Assembly (NCBI GenBank): GCA_030272155.1
Contig: CP126191.1
Coordinates: forward strand, 1,138,501-1,202,500
DNA: 64,000 nucleotides
Source: Tetradesmus obliquus
Taxonomy: Eukaryota; Chlorophyta; Chlorophyceae; Sphaeropleales; Scenedesmaceae
Reading direction: 5' to 3'
The position numbers and the translations under genes were made by a program. The notes beneath the pieces were generated by a model that did not search any database, was not told the origin of the DNA, and saw nothing but the letters and a program-made list of their open reading frames with translations. Shown here piece by piece: positions 36,500-47,763 of the stretch. Each line of letters begins with the position of its first letter. Positions within the stretch are counted from its first letter, which is position 1.

Positions 36500-36903
36500 G
36501 GGTGCCGCAGCCGCAGCAGCGTCCGCCAGCGCCAAAGGCAGCATCAGCAGCTGCTGCTGCTGCTGCTGCAGCAGCAAGTGGGGCGGCACCGGCATCATCA
36601 CCAGCAGCAGCAGCAGCAGCACCGGCAGCAGCCCCGCTGGGTGATGCAGATGATTCTCGGTTCAGGTCAGTCCCCGGCGATGATCTGCTGTGCGAGCTGG
36701 GCAACCAAGATGACCCCATGCTGCTGAGCGCAGACAACTTTGGGATGCCGCCTCCACTCAACACAGCAGACATGAACATCAGCACGGCAGGTCTGAACAT
36801 CAACACCGCAGATCTGAATGCGATGCTTGCAAGTGAGGAGATCCTGCGCAATGTGCCGCTGCCTGAGGAAGCTACAGCCTCGCGCAGTACGGCCTGGCTG
36901 TAG
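35365..36903 (+). CDS. bZIP transcription factor, intronless
   Basis: A 512-residue open frame without introns, unlike its neighbours. The basic region is near residues 33-50 with the N-x7-R signature (N39, R47, in AKNREAARRVRERR). It is followed by a short leucine zipper with heptad residues L57, L64 and L71. The N-terminus before it is acidic (SESDDDK, SEDD). The remainder is very Gln- and Ala-rich, encoded by CAG/GCA triplets. The C-terminus has an imperfect internal repeat (LNTADMNISTAGLNINTADL) that may be an activation segment. The protein should be nuclear and bind DNA as a dimer; the target genes are unknown. The last codons and stop codon fall inside the start of a 19-bp minisatellite. 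Confidence 0.92.
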
Positions 36904-37075
36904 CAGCACGGCGTGGCTGTAGCAGCACCGCCTGGCTGTAGCAGCACGGCGTGGCTGTAGCAGCACCGCCTGGCTGTAGCAGCACCGCCTGGCTGTAGCA
37001 GCACGGCGTGGCTGTAGCAGCACGGCGTGGCTGTAGCAGCATGGCATGGCGGCAGCAGCACGTATGGCTGTAGCA
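36886..37075. repeat. 19-bp minisatellite across the bZIP stop codon
   Basis: About eight to nine units of TAGCAGCAC(G/C)GC(G/C)TGGCTG. Starts are at 36901, 36920, 36939, 36958, 36977, 36996, 37015 and 37034, with partial units on both sides. The period is not a multiple of three, so unit number changes would alter the 3' UTR but not lengthen the protein beyond the first TAG. Confidence 0.9.
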
Positions 37076-37639
37076 GCGCAAGCCACAGCGGCTTCAGCCG
37101 TGTTGATGGTGCGCTGCAGCAGCAGTGCCATGGCTGTTGCTGCTGGAGGCGCTTGCAACTTCATCGAGCAGCTTCAGCAGCAGCAGCAGCAGCAGTGGCC
37201 GTTGATGTACAGCTGGTGGAGGCAGCAGTGTTGGCTGCTGGCGGCTGTGCGTGCTGGCGGTAGTGCTGCTTGATTAAAGAATAGCACCACTTGTACGGCG
37301 TGTGTGTAGTAGTAGTGTTGGCTGGCAGCCCAGCAACTGAAGTGTGTTGCACGGTGTGCGGCTGTCAGCTGCTGGCGCTAGGTGCAGACAACCGGGGTTG
37401 TCTACTGGTGTGTGCATTGTGCGTTGTGTGGCGCTGTGTATGCATATGTATGGGACACATAATTGCGACCCCGGGCACACTTTGTGTTTGGTTGCAGCAC
37501 GTCTGTTGCTGTCCGGATGCAGCTGCCGCTGCCTGTCAGCAGGCAGATGTGGAGCCAGGTGTTGCCTTGCCTGGTTGAAGTGTGGAAGCAGCACGGTTGG
37601 CGCAGATGCATGCACCACTCAATGCATGGCGATGAGCTG

Positions 37640-37800
37640 CACTTTGTGCACAGGCTTGCTGCTTGCTGCTTGCTGCTGGCAAGCGCTGCTGATCTGTTTT
37701 GTGCACAGGCTTGCTGCTTGCTGCTGGCAAGCGCTGCTGATCTGCCTTGTGCATAGGCTTGCTGCTTGCTGCTTGCAAGCGCTGCTGATCTGTGCAAGGT
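37640..37800. repeat. ~54-bp tandem repeat, three units
   Basis: Each unit has GTGCA(C/T)AGGCTTGCTGCTTG and CAAGCGCTGCTGATCTG. The units differ by small insertions of GCTTGCT. Confidence 0.85.
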
Positions 37801-38234
37801 GTGTGCTGTTCCTTAGTGGCACCCCAGGTGGGGTTTCAGGATCTGCAACTTCAGGATGATACAGTTTGCACCTGATCAATAGCTGGTAAAGTCACTTGTA
37901 TCGATTCGCATGCAATGCATCGTGCCAGCACTTGCTGTGTGCTTGATTTGAAAAACGGATGCGTTGCTTTGCCGCTGAGGTGAAGCGTTCTGGTTGCAGC
38001 TTCACGCACCAGCGCTGCTGTTGAGTTGTTGTGTGAACACAGCTGGACTGATGTTGTGATGTCTGCTGTGTTGTGCCCTTGCAGTTGTCAGTTTGACTGC
38101 ATTGCTGGCTTGCTCGTGGAACCGTCTACGCTGGTTTGCGCCCGTGCCTGATGCTGTTTAGGGGTTTTGGACGTGCCGCGGATGAGTTTGTAGCATGCAC
38201 AGAGGGACTTTGTGCAACTGAACAGAAGTACTGC

Positions 38235-38274
38235 TGCGTATGATGTGTTGCAGCGGTGCAGCACATCATACGCA
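38235..38274. repeat. 18-bp hairpin with 4-nt loop
   Basis: Arm TGCGTATGATGTGTTGCA, loop GCGG, arm TGCAGCACATCATACGCA. Pairing is complete apart from one G-T position, which would be a wobble in RNA. Confidence 0.85.
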
Positions 38275-39092
38275 TCTGCCTTTATGTTGAGGAACGCATG
38301 CACCGCACGCCTTGCTGGCGTGCAACACCCTGTGTGGCTTCTTTTTGCTGTTGCTTTTCATCGCAACACTGCTGCAGGATCGCTTGCAAGTAGCTTGCTG
38401 CTACATTGCTGAACTCCACCCACACGTACATGGCTACCATTGCAGTGGCCCTGCCGTGCCATGCTTTGGCAAGAGGCTATGTTACAGCAGCAGAGTTTGC
38501 CGGGTGTGCATAGGTGTGCAAATTGCACAATCAGCGCTTGTCTGCGTTGCGGCTGCGAAGCGTCCAGCACTGGTAGCGTGATGTGTTTGGGCGTGTTGTT
38601 GCATGCACACGGCAGGTGACTGGCGCTGAGACATGCAGGATGCAGCACCGTCTCATCAGCAGATGGACAGTGGCTAGGCCGAGGTTGGTGTGCAGGCCGT
38701 TGCTGTGCTCTTTATCAGTGCACAAAACAGTGCTGCGGTAGTGTTGCCAAGCAGCGGCGCTCTGCAGGCTTTGTGCCGAGGTTGAACGGTGGCAGCAGTT
38801 CAGTTGGCAGACCCTCTGCAGGAGGCTTGTTGCTGCACGGGCGTTGGAAGCGGCTGTGTTGTCATGGGCGCTGGAACCGGTCTTGTTATAATGGTGATAA
38901 TTGTCCGGGAGGTTCGCTGCCGCCTGAATTGTCTAGCTTGTTCTGTCTGTTGCATCACTTCCCGCATGATGTTGCCACTGGCAATCGCAGTGGCCTTGAG
39001 ACTTTTGGTGGGTCAGCTGTCTGAGATGGGGACTCGCAGGCTCGAAACGCCTCAGGTAATGCGCCGCGGCTGCTGTAGCTGCGCTTTGAACC

Positions 39093-39238
39093 CAAGTGGC
39101 ACTAGTCCTGCGCAGCAGCGGCAGCCAAGTGGCACTGGTCCTGCGCAGCAGCTGCAGCGTCTTGAACTGTGCCCAAGTGGCACTAGTCCTGCGCAGCAGC
39201 GGCAGCCAAGTGGCGCTAGTCCTGCGCAGCAGCAGGTG
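39093..39238. repeat. 33-bp repeat within an open frame
   Basis: Four units of CAAGTGGCACTAGTCCTGCG-type sequence, arranged as two higher-order blocks. On the + strand they read PSGTSPAQQRQ repeatedly. The surrounding frame (38789-39280) lacks a convincing ATG, so a gene is not called. Confidence 0.75.
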
Positions 39239-40090
39239 GTAACTGCAGCAGCAGTGGAACTGTCTGGCTCTTTGGTGTGAGGCGGCTGGTTTCTAGCTGT
39301 TCACATGTGTGTGCACAGCCTCTGCAGCTGCACAGCACTGGTTGAATGGCCGTGCATGGGGCTGCTGCTGCTACTGTGGTGTAGATTCTCTTGCACTAAG
39401 GGTGGTGCATGTGCTGTATTGTGCCTGCCACTATGTATATGCGCTGTGCGTTGGCACAGTGCTTGCTGCAGCACGCACATGCTTGCCGTAGGTGTGGGAC
39501 TGCACCCGTACTTTTTTTGCAAAGAACTTGCAAACGGCTGTGGAATGCAGAAATGTGACGACAGGGGAGTCAGCAAGTCTTGCAAACGTACTGTTTCTGG
39601 TGCCCTGGCTGTTTAGATGTTTTTGGCTGTCATGCCGTCATGATGTAGACGGCGCAGCAGTACCGGGTGATGGCAGCTCACAGCCTTGGTCAACACAGGT
39701 CAACCCTTGGTCAACGCCAGGTCAGCGTTGCCTTTGACCGTGTACCGCGCTCACATTTCATGACATGGCAGTGGCAGTTGCGAGAGCCCGGGTATCCCCC
39801 TGCCCTCGCTGGTGTGCTAGGTGTGCCACATGCCGTTAGCGTTGAATATCTTGTGGATGATCTTGTGTTGATATGATGTGCAACACGAGCTTGATCAGGC
39901 ACTTCGCTGGCTGCGCGAGCCACAACTGCAGTGGGGCGGCACGGCACGCTTTTTGTGACAGCGTGCAGCGCAGCGTGCATGCATAGAAGGCTGCTGCCGC
40001 ACTCCCGGATTCGCAAGATGATTGCGGAGATGCTGCTGACGTGCTCTGATTTGCATGATGATTGCGGCGTGCTGCGTGTCTGGCTGCAGT

Positions 40091-40138
40091 GCCTCTGCTG
40101 GCTGTGGATGGATTGCCTCTGCTGGCTGTGGATGGATT
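40091..40138. repeat. 24-bp tandem doublet
   Basis: GCCTCTGCTGGCTGTGGATG plus GATT occurs twice without a difference. Confidence 0.9.
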
Positions 40139-40389
40139 GCCACACACACAATTCTCTGCGCACTTTATTGGCCATGACTGACTTCTCTGCCATGCTGTTG
40201 CGTTTTGTTTCTGACGATGTTTGGGGTGGATCTGGTGTTTGCAGGTTGGCTGCTCGGCTGATTGCTGACTACCTTGTTCTTGCCTGGAATCACAGTAATG
40301 TCTGCAAGCGGGATAATGAAATAGTGCTCCCTCCCCTTCCCCCTTCGCCTGTTCATTCAGCCGCTCCTGTGGGGCGCGGGGCCGATGGC

Positions 40390-40428
40390 GACGTTGCTAT
40401 GGCTTAAATGGCAACATGATGATGATGA
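40390..40428. repeat. Dispersed ~40-nt repeat, copy 2
   Basis: Matches 10632-10676 nearly base for base, including the ATG-repeat end. Confidence 0.75.
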
Positions 40429-41489
40429 CACACAATTCTCTGGTGTGAGCCGAGTGGCAGTGAGCTACCAGGTGGCCTGATAAATGCATGTGCCAGGCAT
40501 GTACAAGGACTGTACGGCTCCTGGGTCCCCAAGAACAGAGGTAAATGCATGTGTTGTGCCAATTGCTCGCGCTGTTGGCCCAGCTCTTTGCGCCTTTCCT
40601 TAGGGAGGCTGCCTGCATGGTGCGTTGTGCTTGTGCTTGTAACGAATGCAACCGGCAACTTTCTTTATATGGTGCCGAGGCTGTGTGGCTGGGGCCCCTT
40701 CCAGCTTTGAGTACGCTTAGGTTGCATTGTGCTTGTAATGTGTGACCTGCATGCGCGTTGAAACCGATGTGCTGGGTTGTGTGGCGCTTGGCACGCTGTG
40801 GTGAATGGGCATTGCTGAAGAATATGGAGAAAACCTTCTCGCTAGGCTGAAAGGCTGGCTGCTGTAGCATTGTAACCCGCTGGCTCGGCTGTTTGGCCTT
40901 GCATGGGGCTGGAAGCTTGCGTACTGATTGACCCAGGGCGAACTCGAAACGTCATGCCGTTGCCAGCTGTGTCACATTCGCCAGCGGAGTGGCAGATAAC
41001 CGGCTGCTGCAGCTGGAACACCCCAGGCAGCGTCATTCAAGATGCACTGCAACCTGCATCTTGCGACTGCTTCAGCGGTAGCTGCTCTATTCTATAATCA
41101 CAATATGCGCTCGCCGGTGTTGGCTTGCAATCAATGGTGTGGACTGCTGCCAGCAGTAGTTTTGTTGGAGTGACAATGTTACAGGATGTACTGCAGTACC
41201 GCTGCAGCAGCGTCTTGCAGGAAGCCGCTGCTAGGCTAGTATGCCTGGACACCTTGGGCGTTATGCATTGTCTTGCATGAAAGTGCGGTCGTTCCTGGGC
41301 CGCGTCCTGCTCCCTGCAAGCAGTGCAGCAGCCGGTTCTTAGGGTTTCAAAGTTCCAAAGGAGTTCGTAATGGTTCAGGGTGCATCACCGCGGCTCATCG
41401 ATGGCTGTCAATCGCCATCGTAGTTGGAAAAATTAGTACCTAGAATATACATGTACAGTGTGCAGAAGTACGCTAGACGAAGTGATATC

Positions 41490-42300
41490 ATGAGCCAGCC
41501 GGAGCTGTTTTACCTGCCGCCTTCGCCGTTCAGCTGGCGGGTAAGAAAATATACAACGAGGCGCCTATTTAACGTATGCTGCCCCGGGATCGTGCAGGGC
41601 AACACCAGAGTCTGCTCCAGCTTGTACGAATGATGCAGTGCTGCCAGGACTAAACAGGTCTTACGCAGCACGCTAGCTCCTGCAGTCCTCTATCTTAGGT
41701 GCATAACATCGTACTTCAGATGCGTGATCAGGCGGTTTGCCCTGCTGGTCTCTGCAGCGCCTGCTGCTCTGCTGCTGCTGCTGCTGCCTGCTGCCTGCTG
41801 CATGCTGCATGCTGCATGCTGCATGCTACCACATGGTACTGTCACATAACTTTCCCTCGCTGCATGGCCCAAACTTACTTGTCTTGCAGGCAAAGTGGGC
41901 GTTGGATGCTGCGGGCATAAGCTACAAGTGCAGCCCTTATGGCTTCAGCCCATTCTACCTGGGGGAGCTGCCATTCCGCTGGCGCATCGGCAAGCTGTTT
42001 GAGCGCATCACGGCACCCATGATGCTGCTGCCAAGCGAACAAGGTTAGACATCCAAGCAGCTGAATTGCGAGCAGCAGAAGAGACGGTTGATCCAGCAGC
42101 TAGGGATCATCACCTAGTGGCTGGTCTCACCATCTGTTGGCAGCAGTATTCTGTCCAACTCGATGCATTTATGTTGTGTCGCCTGGCCCAAGCGGCTCGA
42201 GTAAGCTGCACTTTTCTGACCATGACCACCGCCCGTGTTGCATGCTGCCGGACATAATGTGCACTCCACGAAGTCTCTTCTGCTGCTTGCTGCTGCTGTG

Positions 42301-42340
<40 letters not shown>

Positions 42341-44255
42341 AGGTGGCGGCCTGCTAACAGACTCGACCGACATAGCTCGCTGGGCGGATGCGCACAGCAG
42401 CAGCCCGGGGCAGCTGTTCCCAGCAGACAGGCTGAAGGAAGTGGACAGGTGATGTTTGGCAGGGCAGCAGGCTCAATGCGGGTGCAATGCATGCGTCACC
42501 TGTATACGCTGCCTGCACGGTGGCTGCTGCCGTACATTCGACCTGCAGTGCCGCCTAAAGCAAGTTGACGCTCGTGACCTAAAAACATCGCACTCATGAC
42601 TGCGGATGGTAAGAGCACCCTGCTAGCAGTTCAGTCGCAATCGCAGGCATCTGTCTTCCACAGCCATGCATGTGCACTGCAGGTGGCTGCAGGCAGCACA
42701 TGCATGGCTCGCTAGGATTTAGCCTAAGATACGATTCAGTCCTGAGATGTATTGTATTGTATTGTAATGCTGCAGGTGGCTGCAGGCAGCAGATGCGCTG
42801 ATGTCGCTGTTCCGCAGGGAGATGGCGGAGGCTGGCCTGAAAGAGCCACGCATTGTGTGAGCAGCAGCACATACAGCTGAGGCCAGCTAGCTGTGTTGTT
42901 TCGTGCACGCTGCTGCTGCTAGAGCTACAGCAGAGGCGACAGGTGTGTTTGGCTCTGCCCATGTACGCAACCATACGAGCACCGTCCAGTCACACCTGCA
43001 TGTGAGTGCCTTGTTTTTGACGGCAGGAGCGTCGGCATGCGCTTGCTTGTCATGCACTGCGGCCAAGGTGCCTTACTCATCAGCACTTCGGCTGCTGCCT
43101 GCCTTGTGCATGCACATCTGCAGGGACTCCATGCTGCCTCCGGGGCTGAGTGGTTTGTCGCTGGTTGTGGCGCGCTACAGCGTGCGCTGCATCTTCCAGC
43201 GGCTAGCAACCAAGTACAAGCAGGACGATGCTGCGGCACAGGCTGACCAGGTGTGGCTTCAGGCTTATCACACTTTGAACCTTTGTACATTTCAGACACG
43301 TCTGTGGTATTGCTGCAAGTCATACACCGTGGTTCCACCTGCTGAAAGCTTGTTGCATGCTTCCACCAGCGTTACTGGCAATACATAGCGAGTAATGGGC
43401 CTCAGGCCCTGGAGTGCAGGGCATTGCATTATGAGCCTCTCGTTGGCTCCTGACTGGGGTTCCCACTCCTCGTTGAGTGGAGCATGTAATGTAATGTAAT
43501 GTAATGTAATGTAATGTAATGCATTGGGCTGCAGTTGTCTGTCATCTGTGGCATAGGTATGCGCTGCATCTTGCAGCAGCTGGCAACCAACCAAAAAGCA
43601 GGAGGATGCTGCAGCACAAGCTGACCACATGGGCCACAAATAGCAAATAAGTTATTTGAAATAACAAACTTTGTGACATGTTATTTCAGTTATCCTGTTA
43701 CACCATGGGCTTGTTGGGCTGCAGGAATAATGTGTTCACCTGTTCACCTGGCTGTGTATAATTGGTGGCGCCACTGATTTTCCTCGCTAAAACAGCATCC
43801 ATGCGTTGAGGGTTTTGGACATTTTATTGCAACTGTAATGTTGTTTGGCGCCGCCGCCGCTGCTGCTGCTGCTGCTGCTGCCAATCTGTGCGCAGGTGGC
43901 TGCTGATCTGGCAGCGGCTGCTGCAGCCATCGCAGCGCATCCCGCAAAGCTGCTGCTGCCTGGCAGTAGCCGGCTGACCTACGCAGAGATAGCCCTGGCA
44001 TCAGCTCTGAACAAAGCAGCAGAAACAAACAAGCCCTTGTCAGCTGCTGCTGCATCCTCATCATCGACAGAAAAAGCCGCAGGAGCAGCAGCAGCAAGCG
44101 CAGGAGATGCAGCGAGTGCTGCTGCAGCTGAGACAATGGCAGACTGCATGCCCGTGGTGCAGCAGCTGCTGCAGCAGTTCCCCGAGCTGCTGCAGTGGGG
44201 GAGGGACACAGCGCAGCAGCATTGGGCTGCTGGCGCGTCTATGCCAGTCTCGTGA
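41490..44255 (+). CDS. Glutathione S-transferase-like protein
   Basis: Exons 41490-41540, 41890-42043, 42343-42448, 42776-42856, 43124-43250 and 43896-44255 join in phase to give 292 residues. The N-terminus reads ELFYLPPSPFSWRAKWALDA then GISYKCSPY, the thioredoxin-like fold of GSTs with a Ser in the usual active-site region (PPSPFSW). Near residues 65-85 are the loop and the GGLLTDSTDIARWAD segment that normally binds glutathione. The C-terminal half is helical. The last exon is Ala/Ser-rich and less conserved-looking. It probably conjugates or reduces small compounds with glutathione; a precise class cannot be given. A TGTAA, the usual green-algal poly(A) signal, lies about 115 nt after the stop codon. 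Confidence 0.8.
42299..42342 (+). repeat. CTG tract forming an acceptor
   Basis: About 14 CTG units on the sense strand run directly into the CAG acceptor of GST exon 42343-42448, with no other pyrimidine tract. Confidence 0.85.
42683..42705 (+). repeat. 5'-part copy of GST exon 4
   Basis: An ACTGCAG acceptor followed by a copy of the start of exon 42776-42856 (WLQAA region). It lies about 90 bp upstream. Confidence 0.75.
43444..43522. repeat. Candidate short dispersed element, copy B, with TGTAA tail
   Basis: The body resembles 18804-18868 and contains CCACTC...GAGTGG inverted bases and a GGTTCCCACTCC stretch, loosely like a tRNA B box. The tail is seven TGTAA units (43485-43519). It lies in GST intron 5. 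Confidence 0.5.
43552..43635 (+). repeat. 3'-part copy of GST exon 5
   Basis: A diverged copy of the end of exon 43124-43250 (RCIFQRLATKYKQDDAAAQA). The donor is lost: the copy ends CACATGGG instead of CAGGTGTG. Confidence 0.8.
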
Positions 44256-45680
44256 GGCGCTGATAGTGCCTATTGAGCGATTGCAGCCGCGCCGTTTGTG
44301 CAGATAACAAGTTTTGTGCAGATGCGGCATGTTTGGGGCGCATCTCAGGCCGTCATCCATCTGTCAGGCATGTAACATGTTGACTATCGCCTGGAGCGCG
44401 GGGCGTGTACTAGTTCGGACCATGCGACTGAGTAATGCAGCTGGCAGGCTCGGTAACTGCGGCTGGGCCTTGTTTGATTGTTATTTGATAGCAAGCAAAG
44501 TTGTTACATAGCTAGCTGTCTGATAGTTGTTCGGCAACGGCACGGTTGTATGGCAGCGCTGCTGCTGCGTAATCAAGCCTACTTGAATCTCCAGCATTGA
44601 CATCAACGTCAGCTTCAAGATAGCTGCTGCACACCAACAGAGACAAAGTTGGGAACGCAGCCAGCTGTGCCAATATCAGCAGACATTTGCTGACAGGCTC
44701 AAAGTCTATGCACCTGCTGTGCAAACCAGATGCTACGCTTACTTATAGGTCAAGCAGAGGCTCGTCACCACGCAGCTTAGCAAATCAAAGTGACGTCTTC
44801 ACAACAACCAGGCACGCAGCACCAGCGAGTACGAAGTCTGACATCTGTTGCCAACAGTGGCACAAACACTGGCAGCTGCTCAACAGCAGCAGCTGCAGTC
44901 CATGTCAGTCCATCATCATGCCTTCAACAACCACCTAAGTTGTGAGTGGCAGGAGGGCGCGCCCTCGCCAACACCGTGCTTTGCACGTGATACATCACAT
45001 TGGGTTCGCCTGCTGCAGGTTGCAGGCTGCTAGTCAAAACCAGACAACAGACGGCGCACACGCACTGCGTGGCACCACAGCACACACCAACAGTAAAGCG
45101 GCAATGGGCCAGCTGTGTTCCCACCAGCAATGCAGCAGTACGCTAAGCAGCCAGCAGATGGCGCCAACATGCGCAATTGCAGCATGCACACCAACCTCGA
45201 TAGTGCGTCAGCCTCATGTCTGGCTGTGTGCAGCAATTGTATCAGACATTGGTTTGCCTGCTTGCAATGCGCAAGTGAAAACGCAGACAATGCACCGCCC
45301 TCGTTCTCCTCGCCCAGTTCCTATACCTGTCCCGCTCACTGATCCCCGCCCCATTTCAACACCACCTGAGGAACAGCAGCCTGTGGACAATGCCCCAATG
45401 CTGGTGGTGTAACTATGTCCGGCTAGTACCCCTGCCCCAGTCCGACTCTGCAAGTCCTATGAAGAGATCTTGCCGAAGTCGAATCGTCCTCTCTCAAAGC
45501 ACAAGCATGGCAGCGCCAGGCACAGCTCACACAGCTGCTAGTGAAGCCATGTGACGACACAGCAGTAAGCAACGAACAGATGAGCTCAGCACCATCCTTT
45601 GCACTAAGCAGCACCACACACACACACACCAACTGCCCTCATGATGCAATTAGAAGTGCAAGCAGCACGATGCACACCAC
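44256..45680. other. Convergent intergenic region, GST / bestrophin
   Basis: Two 3' UTRs meet here. TGTAA at about 44369 is the likely GST poly(A) signal. No gene, RNA or sizeable repeat was seen. Confidence 0.55.
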
Positions 45681-46027
45681 TCACTGGTGGTGCTGCGTGC
45701 TGTGCGAATGGCTGGCACCATTCACTGCCACTGCCTGCACCAGCTGCTGCGCCTGCTGCACCTGCTGCAGCTGCTGCGCCTGCTGCACTTGCTGCAGCGA
45801 CAGCCCCTGCTGTAGCTGGCCAGCTGTTGCCCCAGCAGCAGCAGCGGCAGCGGTGCCTGCAAGCTCCTGTAACTGTAGCTGCTGCAGTGCAAAATCGCCA
45901 GGCAGGCAGTCGCTGACTTTGCCGCCTGTGAGCTTCAGGGTGATGGGCAGCAGCGCATTTGCATCTGCTGTTGTTTGGTTGATGCCTGCCTTCACCTCAT
46001 CGCAGTAGCTCTGCAAAGTGCAGCAGA

Positions 46028-46073
<46 letters not shown>

Positions 46074-47716
46074 CACTCCAAGTCAAGGAGCCGCACGCCT
46101 TGATGCACAAGCATGACAATGTTGAACAGTGCAACCGCACTCGATTACTGCCAGTGAAACATTGTGTGCATTTCAGCACGTGCGCGATCCACACAGAGCA
46201 CGGCTGAAGCAGCAACTATGCACAATAACCCCAAATGCTTGCCAGCATTGCTGGCACCCACCTCCAGCGCCAGGATGCCGAAGGGCTCCTCGATCTGCAC
46301 GCCGATCTCCTCAATGCCAAACAGCAGGAAGCTGACCACCATGCTGATGGGCACGCTCAGCCAGCCCAGCTCCTGCAGCAGCAAGCAAACGACGACATGT
46401 CAATGCAGTGCAATGTCAATGGAATGGAACAGCAGAGAGCTGACCACCAGGCTATTCGGCACACTCAGCCAGCCCAGCTCCTGCAGCAGCAAAAGCGAGC
46501 CACGCGCAACAGCAGGTGAGCGCCAACTCAGTTTTATCACAACACATACACGCAATGTCAATGCAATATCAAAGCAAGAACAACAGGTGCACAGAGGCAA
46601 GCTGTCTGATGAAGGGAAGGCATTCATCGTACTACACTGCCTGCCTGCACAACAGCTGTGATGGCAATCTCCAAGCCAGGATGTGCATCCTGCAAGTCTC
46701 AACCCAAAGAGCATTATGCCCGATATCATCCCCACCATAGGCCAAAGCACAGCCACCCACCTGCCAGATCACAAACGGCAGGCACAAGGAGGCTAGCTCG
46801 TGTAACAAACAGAACAACAGGACGGCAGGAGAGTATGCTGGCAGATCCCTACACCCCTGCAAGTGCTGCTGCTGCAACTCTGCACAGACACAAACACAAG
46901 CAAAAACCAAAAACCTTCCACGCCACCACCGCTGCCTGCCAAAGCCACAGTCACCACCCACCTGCCAGATCACAAACGGCAGGCACGTCAGCCACAGCAC
47001 CAGCAAGCGCCCCGTGTGCCGCGTGTAGCTCAGCTTCAAGCACTGTTGTACGTCACTGCAAGTCTCAGCCCGCTGAGCATCATCCCTACCATACTCCCCA
47101 CTATTGGCCAAGCCATGCGCTCACCCTGTCGTGGCTCACACCATCTAAGATGCTGCCAAGAACCACATGTAACTACCCTATCTCTCATAAAGCGCAGCCG
47201 CCCACCTGCCAGATCACGAACGGCAGGCACGTCAGCCACAGCACCAGGAAGCGTCCCGTGTGCCGCGTGTAGCTCAGCTTCAAGCACTGTTATATATCAC
47301 TGCAAGTCTCAGCCCGCTGAGCATTATCCCTACCATATTCCCCAGTATTGGCGAAGACATGCGCTCACGTGGTCGTGGCTCACACCATATAAGATGCTGC
47401 CAAGAACCACATGCAACTACCCTTTCTCTCATAAAGCACAGTCACCCACCTGCCAGATCACAAACGGCAGGCACGTCAGCCACAGCACCAGGAAGCGCCC
47501 CGTGTGCCGCGTGTAGCTCAGCGGAATCGGCGTGGTCAGCAGCTTCTCACAGCTGCCCAGGCTCTCCTGCAGCACGCGCACGCTCTCATCCATGTGTGTC
47601 TTGGACTCGATGCGCATCTCGCTGACCGCCATGATCTGCCCGATGGCGGACAGCACCAGCAGCGGCGGGTTCTGGGCGCGCAGCAGCAGCTCCAGCTCAT
47701 CCGGCGGCAGCAGCCT

Positions 47717-47763
<47 letters not shown>

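Larger units (their letters stand above)
36904..41489. other. 4.6-kb gene-poor region
   Basis: I see no recognisable gene. It holds the minisatellite, a three-unit repeat at 37640-37800, an 18-bp hairpin at 38235-38274, a 33-bp repeat at 39093-39238, a 24-bp doublet at 40091-40138 and a dispersed repeat at 40390-40428. Open frames exist (for example around 39931-40407) but have no similarity I recognise. A long non-coding transcript or a fast-evolving gene cannot be excluded. Confidence 0.55.

Noticed and set aside
39931-40407. Open frame ending GRGADGDVAMA with a tidy C-terminus
   Set aside because: No similarity I recognise, no splice-consistent extension, and the end overlaps a dispersed repeat. 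Not called as a gene.
43485-43519. Telomere-like pentamer array
   Set aside because: The unit TGTAA does not match algal telomere repeats (TTTTAGGG or TTTAGGG). It better fits an element tail or poly(A)-signal repeats.
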